From Vallitalea longa (GTDB lineage: Bacteria; Bacillota; Clostridia; Lachnospirales; Vallitaleaceae), in the NCBI RefSeq assembly GCF_027923465.1, contig NZ_BRLB01000020.1, positions 1-64,000 on the forward strand: DNA of 64,000 bases, read 5' to 3'. A model generated the notes under the pieces. The model was not told where the DNA came from and ran no database searches. It saw only the letters and a program-made list of their open reading frames with translations. The translations under genes were made by a program, and so were the position numbers. Of this stretch, positions 54,718-64,000 are shown in pieces. Numbering within the stretch: the first letter of the stretch is position 1; each line of letters begins with the position of its first letter.

Positions 54718-56643
54718 ATGTTGCAGCCAGGAGTAGTTTTAAGTGGTAGATATGAAATAATTGAGAAAATTGGTTCAGGCGGTATGTCTATTGTCTATAA
54801 AGCAAAATGTAATAAATTAGAGAGATTTGTGGCCATAAAAGTTCTAAGAGATGAATTTTGTTCTGATGAAGAGTTTGTTAGACGATTCAAAGTTGAGGCT
54901 CAATCTGCTGCTAGTTTATCACATCACAATATTGTAAATATATATGATGTAGGAAATGACAAAAATATATATTATATTGTCATGGAATTATTAGAAGGTA
55001 TTACCTTAAAAGAATACATTAAGAGTAATGCGCCTTTATCAGATGCTGAGACAATTAAGATTTCTGCGTCTATTGCTTCAGCATTAGAACATGCACATGA
55101 AAATCATATTATACATAGGGATATTAAGCCACAGAATATCATCTTAACTAAAGATGGTATAGCAAAAGTAGCTGATTTTGGTATTGCTAGAGTTACGACC
55201 GATAAAACTATCGTAGCACCTACTAATGCTAGTGGTTCGGTACATTACATTTCTCCAGAACAAGCCAGAGGAGGATTTTGTGATGAAAAAAGTGATCTAT
55301 ACTCTCTAGGTATTACTATGTATGAAATGGCTACAGGAACATTACCTTATCAAGCTGAAAGTCCAGTTTCAGTAGCACTACTTCATATAAATGAAGATCT
55401 ACCAAGTCCAAGAGAAAAAAACCCCGATATTTCTAAATGCTTAGAGTCTATAATTATAAAAGCAACATTAAAGAAAATGGAATTTAGATATTCCAGTGCT
55501 AATGAATTGATGGATGATTTGAAAAAAGCCAATATATCACCAGATGAAGATTTTGTTGATATTAAAATAGTGGATGATTCACCTACCCTTTTCATGTCTG
55601 ATAATGATATGAAGAAAATATGGGACGATAAAGATATCAAGAAAAAGAATAATCCTAGTAAGAAAACACCAAAAATAGAAAAAATTGTAGTGTTCATGGG
55701 AGTAGTATCCGCTATTATTTTAGTATCAATAATATCATTTTTTGCTATTAATGGAATAAAAAACAAATTGAAACCAAAAGAAGTATTAATACCAAAGGTA
55801 GAGGGAAAAACTGTGGAAGAGGCAAAAGAGATTTTGGAACCTGATGGTATAGATGTTAACATTATAGAAACAGCTTATAATGATACTTATGAGGTGGATG
55901 AGATAATAAAACAAGAGCCAGAAGAAAATACCTTATTGCAAGAAGGCGAAGTCGTTGAGGTAACCGTTAGTAAGGGCGTACAAACCTTTAAAGTACCGGA
56001 AGTACTTAATATTGACTTTACAACTGCACAGAGTAGGATAATATCAAATAATTTAACTCCAAAGATGGAGAAGCAATATCATGATTCTATACCTTTAGGA
56101 GTTGTCATTAGTCAATATCCTGTAGCTGATACAGATCTACCAAAGGGTGGTATAGTTACTATTGTTGTAAGTGAAGGGAAGAAAGAGAAAAAAACGATTG
56201 TACCTAATTTAAGGAAAGATACTGAACAAGAAGCTAGAAATAAATTGACAAATAGTAATTTGAAGATTGGAAGTGTCTCACGTATAAATCATGATACAAT
56301 ACCAGAAGGCCAAGTAATCAATCAAAATGTTGAACCTGGTGAAGAAGTTGCAGAAAATTATATTGTAGATTTTGTTGTTAGTTTGGGAAAAAAGATTAGC
56401 TTTAGCCAACATACAGAAATTATCAACGATATGCTTGATGTGAATCAAACTGAAGGGCAAGTTAAAGTTGTTCTGGTTAATCAAGAAAAAGAGAATGTGG
56501 TATTTAATAAAACAGTAAAAAGTGAGGAGTTTCCTATGTCAATAATCGTTTCAGGTGAAGGAGAAGCATCTATTAAAGTTTATTTGAATGATGTTTTTCA
56601 ATATGAAAGTCCCTTTGTTTTTAAAAAAGAGGGGGCTAATTAA
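54718..56643 (+). CDS. prkC: PASTA-domain Ser/Thr protein kinase (PrkC/Stk)
   Basis: 641 residues. The kinase domain (about 10-270) has GSGGMSIVYKA, Lys41 in VAIKVL, HRDIKPQN (133-140) and DFGIA (153-157). One membrane segment spans about 323-345. Three extracellular PASTA repeats follow (about 352-420, 421-488 and 489-560), then an extra C-terminal beta domain of about 80 residues. These kinases sense muropeptides or lipid II and govern growth and spore germination in relatives. The rsgA ATG overlaps its stop codon. Confidence 0.97.
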   Translation: MLQPGVVLSGRYEIIEKIGSGGMSIVYKAKCNKLERFVAIKVLRDEFCSDEEFVRRFKVEAQSAASLSHHNIVNIYDVGNDKNIYYIVMELLEGITLKEYIKSNAPLSDAETIKISASIASALEHAHENHIIHRDIKPQNIILTKDGIAKVADFGIARVTTDKTIVAPTNASGSVHYISPEQARGGFCDEKSDLYSLGITMYEMATGTLPYQAESPVSVALLHINEDLPSPREKNPDISKCLESIIIKATLKKMEFRYSSANELMDDLKKANISPDEDFVDIKIVDDSPTLFMSDNDMKKIWDDKDIKKKNNPSKKTPKIEKIVVFMGVVSAIILVSIISFFAINGIKNKLKPKEVLIPKVEGKTVEEAKEILEPDGIDVNIIETAYNDTYEVDEIIKQEPEENTLLQEGEVVEVTVSKGVQTFKVPEVLNIDFTTAQSRIISNNLTPKMEKQYHDSIPLGVVISQYPVADTDLPKGGIVTIVVSEGKKEKKTIVPNLRKDTEQEARNKLTNSNLKIGSVSRINHDTIPEGQVINQNVEPGEEVAENYIVDFVVSLGKKISFSQHTEIINDMLDVNQTEGQVKVVLVNQEKENVVFNKTVKSEEFPMSIIVSGEGEASIKVYLNDVFQYESPFVFKKEGAN

Positions 56644-57521
56644 TGATAGGTAAAATCATCAAGGGTATTGCTGGATTTTACTATATACATGTACCGGAAA
56701 AAGGTATATTTGAATGTAAAGCAAGAGGTGTCTTTAGAAATAAAAAGATTAAGCCGCTCATTGGAGATAATGTAGAGATAGACGTATTTGAAAATGAGAT
56801 TATGAAAGGTAATATATTGGAGATTCTACCAAGGAAGAATAGCTTGGTAAGGCCAACAGTTGCGAATATAGACCAAGTTGTAATAGTTTTTGCAGTAGAA
56901 AATCCTAAGCCGAACTTTAATTTATTGGATAAATTTTTAATAATGGCTGAAAAAGAGAGTATTGATGTAGTTATATGTTTTAATAAAGTAGATACGATAA
57001 AAGATGAAGAATTAGAAGATATAAAACAAATATATAAAGATACAGGATATAATGTGCTTCTAACAAGTGCAGTAAAAGATATAGGCATATCGCCTCTAAG
57101 AGATATATTATATGATAAAACAACTGTGTTTGCAGGACCTTCAGGTGTAGGAAAATCTTCTATACTTAACCTGATTCAATCTGTTGAAGAGCTTGAAACT
57201 GGAGAAGTCAGTGAAAAGATAAAAAGAGGTAAACATACCACAAGACATGCAACACTATTAGCTTTTGACAAGGACAGTTATGTTGTTGATACACCTGGTT
57301 TTAGCTCATTATATATTAATGAAATTGAAAAAGATGACCTTAAAAACTATTTTATAGAATTTAAAAGATATGAAGATAAATGTAAATTTTATGGTTGTAA
57401 TCATATAAGTGAACCTAATTGCGCAGTAAAGGATGCAATAGAAAATGGTGAAATAAGCAAATCAAGATATGAAAGTTACAAATTACTATACAATGAATTA
57501 AAAGATATTAGGAGATGGTAA
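56643..57521 (+). CDS. rsgA: Ribosome small-subunit biogenesis GTPase RsgA
   Basis: 292 residues. N-terminal OB fold (1-65), then a circularly permuted GTPase: the NKVD motif (about 117) comes before GPSGVGKSS (about 165) and DTPGF (about 217). A C-terminal zinc motif (CKFYGCNHISEPNCAV) ends the fold. It helps mature the 30S subunit. The ATG shares its A with the prkC stop (TAATG), which implies coupling. Confidence 0.97.
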   Translation: MIGKIIKGIAGFYYIHVPEKGIFECKARGVFRNKKIKPLIGDNVEIDVFENEIMKGNILEILPRKNSLVRPTVANIDQVVIVFAVENPKPNFNLLDKFLIMAEKESIDVVICFNKVDTIKDEELEDIKQIYKDTGYNVLLTSAVKDIGISPLRDILYDKTTVFAGPSGVGKSSILNLIQSVEELETGEVSEKIKRGKHTTRHATLLAFDKDSYVVDTPGFSSLYINEIEKDDLKNYFIEFKRYEDKCKFYGCNHISEPNCAVKDAIENGEISKSRYESYKLLYNELKDIRRW

Positions 57522-57522
57522 A

Positions 57523-58179
57523 ATGATTAAAATAGCACCTTCAATTTTAGCAGCTGATTTTGCGGATTTAGGTAATGAAATTAAAAAGATTGATGAAGCA
57601 GGTTGTGATTATGTTCACATAGATGTCATGGATGGCTCATTTGTACCTAATATTTCATTTGGTACACCTATAATCAAAAGTATAAGAGAGTCTACTGATA
57701 AGATATTCGATGTTCACCTTATGATTGAAGAACCAAGTAGATATATAAAAGAATTCAAAGATGCAGGAGCGGATATTATTACAGTTCATGCAGAAGCATG
57801 TAAACATCTCCATAGTACTGTTTCATTGATTAAAAATTATGGACTAAAAGCAGCGGTAGCATTAAACCCTGCAACACCTAATAGTGTTCTGGAATATGTT
57901 ATAGATGAACTTGATATGGTATTAGTAATGTCTGTAAATCCTGGTTTCGGAGGACAAAAATTCATTGATTCCTCATTGCATAAGATAAGTGCAATAAAAG
58001 ATGTTATTTGTGGTAGAGGACTTAATTGTGAAATTGAAGTTGATGGAGGCATTTCACTGGATAATGTAAAAAAAGTTGTTAATGCGGGAGCAGATGTTAT
58101 TGTAGCAGGTTCAGCAATCTATAAATCAGAAGATATAAATAATACAATTAAAGCCTTTAGAGAGGTTTGTGAAAAATAG
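57523..58179 (+). CDS. rpe: Ribulose-phosphate 3-epimerase
   Basis: 218 residues with (beta/alpha)8 motifs: PSILAADFADLG, HIDVMDGSFVPNISFG, VHLMIEEP, MSVNPGFGGQKF and EVDGGIS. These hold the two catalytic Asp residues and the metal-binding His residues. It interconverts ribulose-5-P and xylulose-5-P. Starts two bases after the rsgA stop and is followed three bases later by thiN, so this is one tight operon. Confidence 0.97.
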   Translation: MIKIAPSILAADFADLGNEIKKIDEAGCDYVHIDVMDGSFVPNISFGTPIIKSIRESTDKIFDVHLMIEEPSRYIKEFKDAGADIITVHAEACKHLHSTVSLIKNYGLKAAVALNPATPNSVLEYVIDELDMVLVMSVNPGFGGQKFIDSSLHKISAIKDVICGRGLNCEIEVDGGISLDNVKKVVNAGADVIVAGSAIYKSEDINNTIKAFREVCEK

Positions 58180-58181
58180 AT

Positions 58182-58823
58182 ATGAAAACATTAATTGTCA
58201 CAGGAGGAACTATAGATTTAGATTTCCTAAAGAAATTTACAGATTGTAATAGATACGATTATATAATAGGTGTGGATAAAGGGGCTCAGTATATGTATAA
58301 TATTAATTTGAAGCCTAATCTAGTAGTTGGAGATTTTGATTCTATAGACCCAAAAATTATTGACACCTTAACACATGATCCCAAAATTCTAATAGACAAC
58401 TTTATTGCTGAAAAAGATGAAACAGACACTCATTTAGCTATAATGAAAGCAATTGATATGGGAAGTACCCATATTGATATATTTGGAGGAATAGGTAGCA
58501 GAATGGATCATACTCTTGCGAACATTCATATACTGATGATTCCTTTAGAGAAAAATGTTAAATGTAGAATCATAAATAAGAATAATATCATTACCCTAAT
58601 CGATGTAACTACTTCTTTTGAAAGAAGTGATTACAAATACATATCTTTAATACCTTTAACTAATGAAGTGTCTGGAATCACAACCGCTGGATTAAAATAC
58701 CCATTATTCGGCTATACTATGAAGAAAGGGATTTCAATAGGTGTTAGCAATGAATTTACGGAGAAACAAGCCAAAATATGTATTAAGGAAGGTATTTTGA
58801 TAGTTATTCGTTCAAGGGATTAA
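58182..58823 (+). CDS. thiN: Thiamine pyrophosphokinase
   Basis: 213 residues. Motifs of the thiamin diphosphokinase family: GVDKGAQYMYN, VVGDFDSID, DETDTHLAIMKA, and GGIGSRMDHTLANI. The C-terminal thiamine-binding beta domain follows. It makes thiamine diphosphate from thiamine and ATP. Starts within three bases of the rpe stop. Probably the last member of the long operon. Confidence 0.95.
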   Translation: MKTLIVTGGTIDLDFLKKFTDCNRYDYIIGVDKGAQYMYNINLKPNLVVGDFDSIDPKIIDTLTHDPKILIDNFIAEKDETDTHLAIMKAIDMGSTHIDIFGGIGSRMDHTLANIHILMIPLEKNVKCRIINKNNIITLIDVTTSFERSDYKYISLIPLTNEVSGITTAGLKYPLFGYTMKKGISIGVSNEFTEKQAKICIKEGILIVIRSRD

Positions 58824-58936
58824 CATACTAATGATTATTAGCGGATATCAGATTTCTTAAAGATAAGTACGGTATTGGTTATCAAACAGGTATATTAAAC
58901 ATATAATGTAATAATAATTAATGTATGGTGAAAGTA

Positions 58937-59083
58937 ATGTGCTTTCGAACTAAGCTTATAGGAGTCATATTAGTATCTATATCCATAGGAATGCTATTAA
59001 TTTCTATACTACCTAAAGGAGCTGTAGGTGTCATTCTTTCACTTACTAGTTTATGTATAGGTATTTGGTTATTAAAATGTTAG
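58937..59083 (+). CDS. Small two-segment membrane protein (48 residues)
   Basis: ATG 58937, with GGTGAAAG just upstream; an in-frame GTG at 58928 is also possible. Product begins MCFRTKLIGVILVSISIGM and has two hydrophobic segments (about 8-27 and 29-46) around a Pro-Lys-Gly turn, ending WLLKC. I recall similar short membrane proteins near rpmB in Clostridia, without a known function. The next gene, rpmB, is convergent. Confidence 0.65.
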   Translation: MCFRTKLIGVILVSISIGMLLISILPKGAVGVILSLTSLCIGIWLLKC

Positions 59084-59106
59084 AACTGATACTGCAATTA
59101 TTTAAT

Positions 59107-59133
59107 AAAAAAAATAATCCCCTTATGGGGATT
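59107..59133 (-). terminator. rpmB terminator
   Basis: AATCCCC (59116-59122), TTAT loop, GGGGATT (59127-59133). On the minus strand the stem is followed by ATTTTTTTT. Confidence 0.92.
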
Positions 59134-59136
59134 GTT

Positions 59137-59322
59137 TTATGCACGTTCTACCGCACCTGATTTTAAACACTTAGAACAAACATTAATTCTTTTAGGTTGA
59201 CCATTAACAATTGCTCTAACTCTTCTAATATTAGGTTTCCACATTTTATTAGCTCTTTTATGGGAATGGCTTACTTGAATTCCAAAAGATACGCCTTTAT
59301 CACAAATATCACACTTAGCCAT
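59137..59322 (-). CDS. rpmB: 50S ribosomal protein L28
   Basis: 61 residues, normal L28 length. Sequence features: MAKCDICDKGVSFGIQVSHS, HKRANKMWKPNIRRVRA and CSKCLKSGAV. CDIC and CSKC form a zinc-binding set, so this is the zinc-type L28. Start follows AAGGAGG on the minus strand. Divergent from the Asp23 gene, as is usual in Firmicutes. Confidence 0.97.
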   Translation of the reverse strand: MAKCDICDKGVSFGIQVSHSHKRANKMWKPNIRRVRAIVNGQPKRINVCSKCLKSGAVERA

Positions 59323-59431
59323 ACTTGCACCTCCTTAATATACGTACATGTTTACAACAAAACAATTTTAACAAAAAAGTGGACATAATGCAAGCATTAG
59401 ATTATAATTATTTAAAGAAAAGAAAATATTA

Positions 59432-59461
59432 TTGTAAAATCAGTGAAAAAAATGGTATAAT
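59432..59461 (+). promoter_or_regulatory. Promoter of the Asp23-FakA genes
   Basis: TTGTAA (59432-59437), 18-base spacer, TATAAT (59456-59461), about 135 bases before the Asp23 start codon. Confidence 0.6.
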
Positions 59462-59596
59462 GCTTAATGATAAAATGTACTATTTAATATAATGATATTA
59501 TAAAAGAATACCTAATAGTTGTTATAACTATAGAAGTACTTTGTGATAATTAATAAGGGATGAAAAAATAAATACCACAAAAGGAGGTTCGTTATT

Positions 59597-59950
59597 ATGA
59601 CTGGAAGATTTGGAACGAATATCGGTGATATAACAATTGATAATGAAGTAGTAGCTAAAGTTGCAGGACTAACAGCTATAGAATGCTATGGTATTGTTGG
59701 TATGGCTACAATAAATGTTACTAATGGATTTGTTAGATTGCTTAAGAGAGAGAGTTTAACAAAAGGTATAAAAGTAGATATCTTAAATAATGTTATTACA
59801 ATAGATTTTCATGTGATTATTGAATATGGAATTAATATCAGAGCAGTTGCAGATAATTTAATTAGTACTGTCAAATATAAAATAGAGAAATTTACAGGAA
59901 TGGATGTAGGAAAGATTAATATCTTTGTAGAAGGCGTTAGAGTTGATTAG
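59597..59950 (+). CDS. Asp23/Gls24 family envelope stress protein
   Basis: 117 residues, YloU-like. Family features: IDNEVVAKVAGLTAIECYG, GIKVDILNNVITIDFHVI, and YGINIRAVADNL then VKYKIEKFTGM. Its role in Firmicutes is linked to the cell envelope and fatty-acid kinase function. AAAGGAGG precedes ATG 59597. The FakA-like gene starts 35 bases downstream, the conserved yloU-yloV order. Confidence 0.95.
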   Translation: MTGRFGTNIGDITIDNEVVAKVAGLTAIECYGIVGMATINVTNGFVRLLKRESLTKGIKVDILNNVITIDFHVIIEYGINIRAVADNLISTVKYKIEKFTGMDVGKINIFVEGVRVD

Positions 59951-59985
59951 CCTTATAGAAGTATCATAATTAAGGAGGAAAAGTT

Positions 59986-61674
59986 GTGGCTATAGAATAT
60001 ATTGATCCAAGTACTTTAAAGAAAATGTTTGTTTCTGGAGCTAAATATTTAGAATCTCAAAAAGCTTATGTAGATAAATTAAATGTTTTTCCAGTTCCAG
60101 ATGGAGATACCGGTACAAACATGTCTTTAACAATATTATCAGCGGCTAAAGAAGTGAATAATACTGATTGTAATGATATGAAAGTGGTAGCTAAAGCAAT
60201 TTCATCAGGCTCATTAAGAGGAGCAAGAGGAAACTCTGGTGTTATCTTATCACAATTATTGAGAGGTTTCGCAAAAGTTATAGCGGAACATGATAAAATT
60301 GATACACTAATACTTGCTAAATCCTTTCAAAAAGGCGTTGAAACGGCCTATAGAGCAGTTATGAAACCAAAAGAGGGAACTATATTAACTGTTGCGAGAG
60401 AAACGGCAGAAAGAGCAGCTATGCTGGCTATTGACTCTAATGATATTGAGTTTGTCATAAGAGAGAGTATTGATTATGCAAAAGAAGTTCTTCAAAAAAC
60501 TCCAGATATGTTAGATGTATTAAAACAGGCAGGAGTTGTTGATGCAGGTGGTCAAGGACTTTTATTTATTTTCGAAGGCGCATATAAGTCACTTATAGCT
60601 GGCGAAGAGTTAGACTTTGATGTAGTTTCATCTTTTATTGATTCAACAGATGAAGTAGATAGCTCTAATTTAGCTAAAATTTCAACGGAAGATATTAAAT
60701 TTGGTTATTGTACAGAATTTATTATTAATGTTAATGATCCAGAAACTACTGAAGAGGATAGTTTGGTTTTCAGAAATTATTTAGAGACTATTGGTGATTC
60801 CATAGTTGTTGCTGGTTACGATGATATTATTAAAACTCATGTACATACTAATGATCCTGGATTAGCGATTCAGAAAGCTTTAGAGTTAGGAGAATTAGTA
60901 AATCTTAAAATAGATAATATGAGACAACAGCATACATCAAAAGTTGTATCTCAACAAGATAGTAATGTTAGTGATGATATTAAACGTACACAACAAGAAC
61001 AACCAATAGAAAGAAAGCAAGTAGGTTTTGTAGCTGTTTCCATTGGTGATGGATTAAAAGATATATTTAAAAGTTTAGGTGTAGATTATATTATTCAAGG
61101 TGGACAAACGATGAACCCTAGTACAGAAGATGTACTTAATGCTATTAATCAAGTTAATGCAGATAATGTGTTTGTTCTTCCTAATAATAAAAATATCATA
61201 TTAGCAGCTAAACAAGCAAGTGAATTATGTGAAGACAAGAAAGTAGTAGTAATTCCTTCAAAATCAATACCTCAAGGTATCTCAGCTATGATTAGCTATG
61301 AACATGAAAGCGATGTTGAAGATAATATTAAGAATATGGAAGATTCAATGTCTTATGTATCAACTGGTCAGCTTACATTTGCTGTGAGGGATACAAGTAT
61401 AGATGAGAAACAGATAAAAGAGGGAGATATTTTAGGAATAGGTAATGACAAAATTCTAACTGTTGAAAAAGAATTAGATGTTGCAGCTAAAGAATTAGTT
61501 GAACAACTGGTCAAAGACGATAGTGAATTGGTTATTGTTTATTATGGTAGAGATGTTGAAGAGAATGTTGCAGATGATTTTGGTAAGTATATAGAAGATA
61601 AATTTGAAGACTGTGATGTAGAAGTCCATTACGGTGGTCAACCATTATATTACTATATCTTATCAGTTGAATAG
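59986..61674 (+). CDS. fakA: DAK2/DegV-like fatty acid kinase subunit (YloV/FakA)
   Basis: 562 residues from GTG 59986 after AGGAGG. DAK2 nucleotide-binding motifs are VFPVPDGDTGTNMS (about 35-48) and GARGNSGVILSQLLRG (about 77-92), plus VVDAGGQGLLFI. A central domain and a C-terminal FakB/DegV-like region follow. FakA phosphorylates fatty acids held by FakB proteins; no fakB is seen here. recG follows, as in other Firmicutes. Confidence 0.93.
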   Translation: MAIEYIDPSTLKKMFVSGAKYLESQKAYVDKLNVFPVPDGDTGTNMSLTILSAAKEVNNTDCNDMKVVAKAISSGSLRGARGNSGVILSQLLRGFAKVIAEHDKIDTLILAKSFQKGVETAYRAVMKPKEGTILTVARETAERAAMLAIDSNDIEFVIRESIDYAKEVLQKTPDMLDVLKQAGVVDAGGQGLLFIFEGAYKSLIAGEELDFDVVSSFIDSTDEVDSSNLAKISTEDIKFGYCTEFIINVNDPETTEEDSLVFRNYLETIGDSIVVAGYDDIIKTHVHTNDPGLAIQKALELGELVNLKIDNMRQQHTSKVVSQQDSNVSDDIKRTQQEQPIERKQVGFVAVSIGDGLKDIFKSLGVDYIIQGGQTMNPSTEDVLNAINQVNADNVFVLPNNKNIILAAKQASELCEDKKVVVIPSKSIPQGISAMISYEHESDVEDNIKNMEDSMSYVSTGQLTFAVRDTSIDEKQIKEGDILGIGNDKILTVEKELDVAAKELVEQLVKDDSELVIVYYGRDVEENVADDFGKYIEDKFEDCDVEVHYGGQPLYYYILSVE

Positions 61675-61765
61675 ACTATATCACAATATTTTACATTTAT
61701 TATGTTGGCTAAAGAATAAGATTCTTTAGCTTTTAATTTACCAAGAAAAATAAAGGGTGACTTTT

Positions 61766-63817
61766 ATGAATACTAATTTGCCTGTTACAGTACTAAAAGG
61801 CGTAGGAGATAAAAAAAGTAATACATTAGAAAAAATGGGAATAAAGACTATTGATAATCTATTAAATTATTATCCAAGGGATTATGAAAAAAATATGCCT
61901 GTAAATAAAATATCAGATATAAAAATGAATGAAGTCAATGTTATTGAAGGTATAATATGTTTGAATGCCCAAAATATAAGAAAAAGAAATATTGTGATAA
62001 CAAAGACTAAAATCAGGGATGACACAGGTGAAATTTTTGCTATCTTTTTTTCTCAACCTTATCTAAAAAACAAATTGAAAATAGGGAATAGATATGTTTT
62101 AAAAGGTAAAGTCCAGTATAAATATAATATAATCCAAATAGTTTCTCCTGAAATAATAGATGTCAATAATTATAAAATGAGAATAAATCGTCTGAAACCA
62201 ATTTATCCATTGATAAAAGATGTATCAATGAATTTTATGACGAGTATTATACAACAATCTTTGAATTATACAAAAGATCAATTAAAGGATTTTTTACCTG
62301 ATGACATTAGAAATTCTTATAATTTAGCTGAATATAATTATGCTATTAACCAAATTCATAATCCTGATAATAATGAATCTATGGAAGTAGCAAGAAAAAG
62401 ACTTGTATTTGATGAATTCCTATTATTTGCTCTAGGACTTAATTTAATAAAAGAGCATTCTACTGATATACCCAATAATTATAATATTGATAAATCAACC
62501 AACGAGAAAAAATTACTTGATTCATTACCTTATAAGTTGACCAATGCTCAGTTAAAAGTATGGGATGAGATTAAAAATGATCTACAGTCAAGTAAAACCA
62601 TGAATAGAGTTGTACAAGGTGATGTTGGTTCTGGTAAAACAATTATTGCTGCATTAGCACTCACAATAGTTTCCGATAACGATTATCAAGCTTGTATGAT
62701 GGCGCCAACTGAAGTTTTGGCCAAACAACATTTTGAGTCAGTAACTAAAATACTTAATCCATTAGGGATAAATGTTGAATTGTTAGTTGGTTCCATGACC
62801 AAAAAGCAAAAAGAAGAGACATATGAAAAATTGAAAAATGGTGAAATCAACATACTAATAGGAACTCATGCTGTTATTCAAGAAAAAGTTGAATTCAAGA
62901 ATCTAGCTCTTGCAATAACAGATGAACAACATAGATTTGGAGTTAAGCAGAGAGAGAATCTATCCAATAAAGGGAATTCTCCACATATACTAGTAATGAG
63001 TGCAACACCAATTCCAAGAACTCTTGCACTAATAGTCTATGGTGATATGGATGTATCGATTATAGATGAAATGCCACCAGGAAGGCAAAAGATAGAAACT
63101 TATACAGTAAATACATCTTATAGAGAACGTATATATTCTTTCATAGAAGCGCAAATTAATAGTGGTAGACAAGTGTATATCATATGTCCTATGGTCGAAG
63201 AATCTGAAACATTGGAACTTGAATCGGTTATTTCATATACCGAAAAAATTAGAGAAAAGATTAGTAATAAAATAAAAGTAGAATATATACATGGAAAAAT
63301 GAAAGCAAAAGATAAAAACAGTATAATGGAAAGATTCAGCAATAATGAAATAGATATACTTGTTTCTACAACTGTCATTGAAGTCGGTGTGAACGTACCT
63401 AATGCAACGCTTATGATTATTGAAAATGCTGAGAGGTTCGGACTTGCAGGGTTACACCAATTAAGAGGAAGAGTAGGAAGAGGAAAACATCAGTCGTATT
63501 GTGTTTTGATTACTGATTCTAAAAACAATATAACTAAAAAAAGAATGGAAATAATGTGTAAGTACACAGACGGCTTCATCATATCAGAATATGACCTGAA
63601 ATTAAGAGGTCCTGGAGATATATTTGGATTTAAGCAGCATGGACTTCCAGAATTTAATATTGGAGATATATTCAGAGATATGGATATATTAAAAGAAGCT
63701 AATATTTTAGCAAAAGATATATTGGAAAAAGAAAAATTATTCCAAGAAGAATATAAATATCTTAATAAAAAAATAAAAAAATATTTTGATAAAAGGATAA
63801 ATCAGATTTCATTATAA
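61766..63817 (+). CDS. recG: ATP-dependent DNA helicase RecG
   Basis: 683 residues from ATG 61766; the GTG at 61757 lies in the AAGGGTGA ribosome site. N-terminal wedge/OB domain starts LKGVGDKKSNTLEKMGI. Helicase motifs are VVQGDVGSGKTIIAALAL (I), ITDEQHRFG (II), MSATPIPRTLAL (III) and GLHQLRGRVGRG (VI). It remodels stalled forks and Holliday junctions. Confidence 0.97.
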   Translation: MNTNLPVTVLKGVGDKKSNTLEKMGIKTIDNLLNYYPRDYEKNMPVNKISDIKMNEVNVIEGIICLNAQNIRKRNIVITKTKIRDDTGEIFAIFFSQPYLKNKLKIGNRYVLKGKVQYKYNIIQIVSPEIIDVNNYKMRINRLKPIYPLIKDVSMNFMTSIIQQSLNYTKDQLKDFLPDDIRNSYNLAEYNYAINQIHNPDNNESMEVARKRLVFDEFLLFALGLNLIKEHSTDIPNNYNIDKSTNEKKLLDSLPYKLTNAQLKVWDEIKNDLQSSKTMNRVVQGDVGSGKTIIAALALTIVSDNDYQACMMAPTEVLAKQHFESVTKILNPLGINVELLVGSMTKKQKEETYEKLKNGEINILIGTHAVIQEKVEFKNLALAITDEQHRFGVKQRENLSNKGNSPHILVMSATPIPRTLALIVYGDMDVSIIDEMPPGRQKIETYTVNTSYRERIYSFIEAQINSGRQVYIICPMVEESETLELESVISYTEKIREKISNKIKVEYIHGKMKAKDKNSIMERFSNNEIDILVSTTVIEVGVNVPNATLMIIENAERFGLAGLHQLRGRVGRGKHQSYCVLITDSKNNITKKRMEIMCKYTDGFIISEYDLKLRGPGDIFGFKQHGLPEFNIGDIFRDMDILKEANILAKDILEKEKLFQEEYKYLNKKIKKYFDKRINQISL

Positions 63818-64000
63818 ATGTAAACCAATTTTTAACATATATGAGAAGATATTACTATAATTACTAGAAAAGATTAGGATTACAAACAATATTTACTAGT
63901 GTATTATTATTAAATATACACATAATAATATCGTAACCTAATTAAACAACTCTTCGAAGAGGCGTTAACAAAAATAACATTGTAAGAATTGGAGGGTCTA
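63818..64000 (+). other. Window-end intergenic stretch with a ribosome site for the next gene
   Basis: No gene found. A 12-base palindrome CTCTTCGAAGAG is at 63950-63961. GGAGGG at 63991-63996 suggests that another plus-strand gene starts just beyond the window. Confidence 0.45.

Noticed and set aside
1-64000. tRNA, rRNA or complete transposase genes
   Set aside because: I looked for conserved tRNA arms, rRNA stretches and transposase motifs on both strands and saw none beyond the partial element end at 1-126.

Overview
This window is strongly AT-rich and looks like the chromosome of an anaerobic, low-GC Firmicute of the class Clostridia. The support is gene content and order: T-box leaders, Rex, RemA, a PP2C/PASTA-kinase pair, GatCAB, acpS-nnrD-alr-mazF, gmk-rpoZ-priA-def-fmt-rsmB-rlmN-stp-prkC-rsgA-rpe-thiN, and rpmB-Asp23-FakA-recG. 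A Lachnospirales/Vallitalea-like organism is my guess only; no rRNA or tRNA gene is present to test it.

Layout. 1-4.0 kb is accessory: the right end of an IS200/IS605-type element runs into a 5'-truncated acetyltransferase gene, followed by HD-domain, TIM-barrel, PhzF-like and lipoprotein genes. 4.0-6.8 kb holds a leucine T-box and leuS. 6.8-11.0 kb is an unusual island of unrecognised small proteins around a subtilisin-like protease. Several of these carry a short leucine/methionine-rich stretch flanked by Asn/Gly/Asp, and three share a helical repeat. 11.2-15.3 kb holds aconitase, isocitrate dehydrogenase and a GntR/FCD regulator. Citrate synthase lies separately at 39.2 kb, and near-identical ATTGTATACAAT palindromes precede both loci. 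15.3-26.9 kb holds an ABC-F ATPase, a small zinc-ribbon/HTH protein, Rex, acpS, nnrD, alr, a MazF-type toxin with no visible antitoxin, two transporters and a YebC regulator.

27-34.4 kb has three unknown genes, then ligA and gatCAB. 34.4-38.8 kb holds a Cys-rich mini-protein, a zinc-ribbon/AAC(3) fusion, two lipoproteins, a 64-bp tandem hairpin repeat and rqcH. 40.6-43.2 kb holds a T-box and a divergent MetRS-like ligase with an inserted domain and a degenerate KMSKS loop. From 43.3 kb to the end is a dense housekeeping block covering GTP metabolism, replication restart, translation start and quality control, Ser/Thr phosphorylation and recombination, ending in recG.

How it works together: the aconitase, isocitrate dehydrogenase and citrate synthase genes would supply the oxidative branch from citrate to 2-oxoglutarate, probably under one GntR-type repressor. 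Rex points to NADH/NAD+ sensing. GatCAB points to indirect Gln/Asn tRNA charging. The best candidates for something undescribed are the 6.8-11.0 kb island and the MetRS-like gene with its ambiguous T-box.
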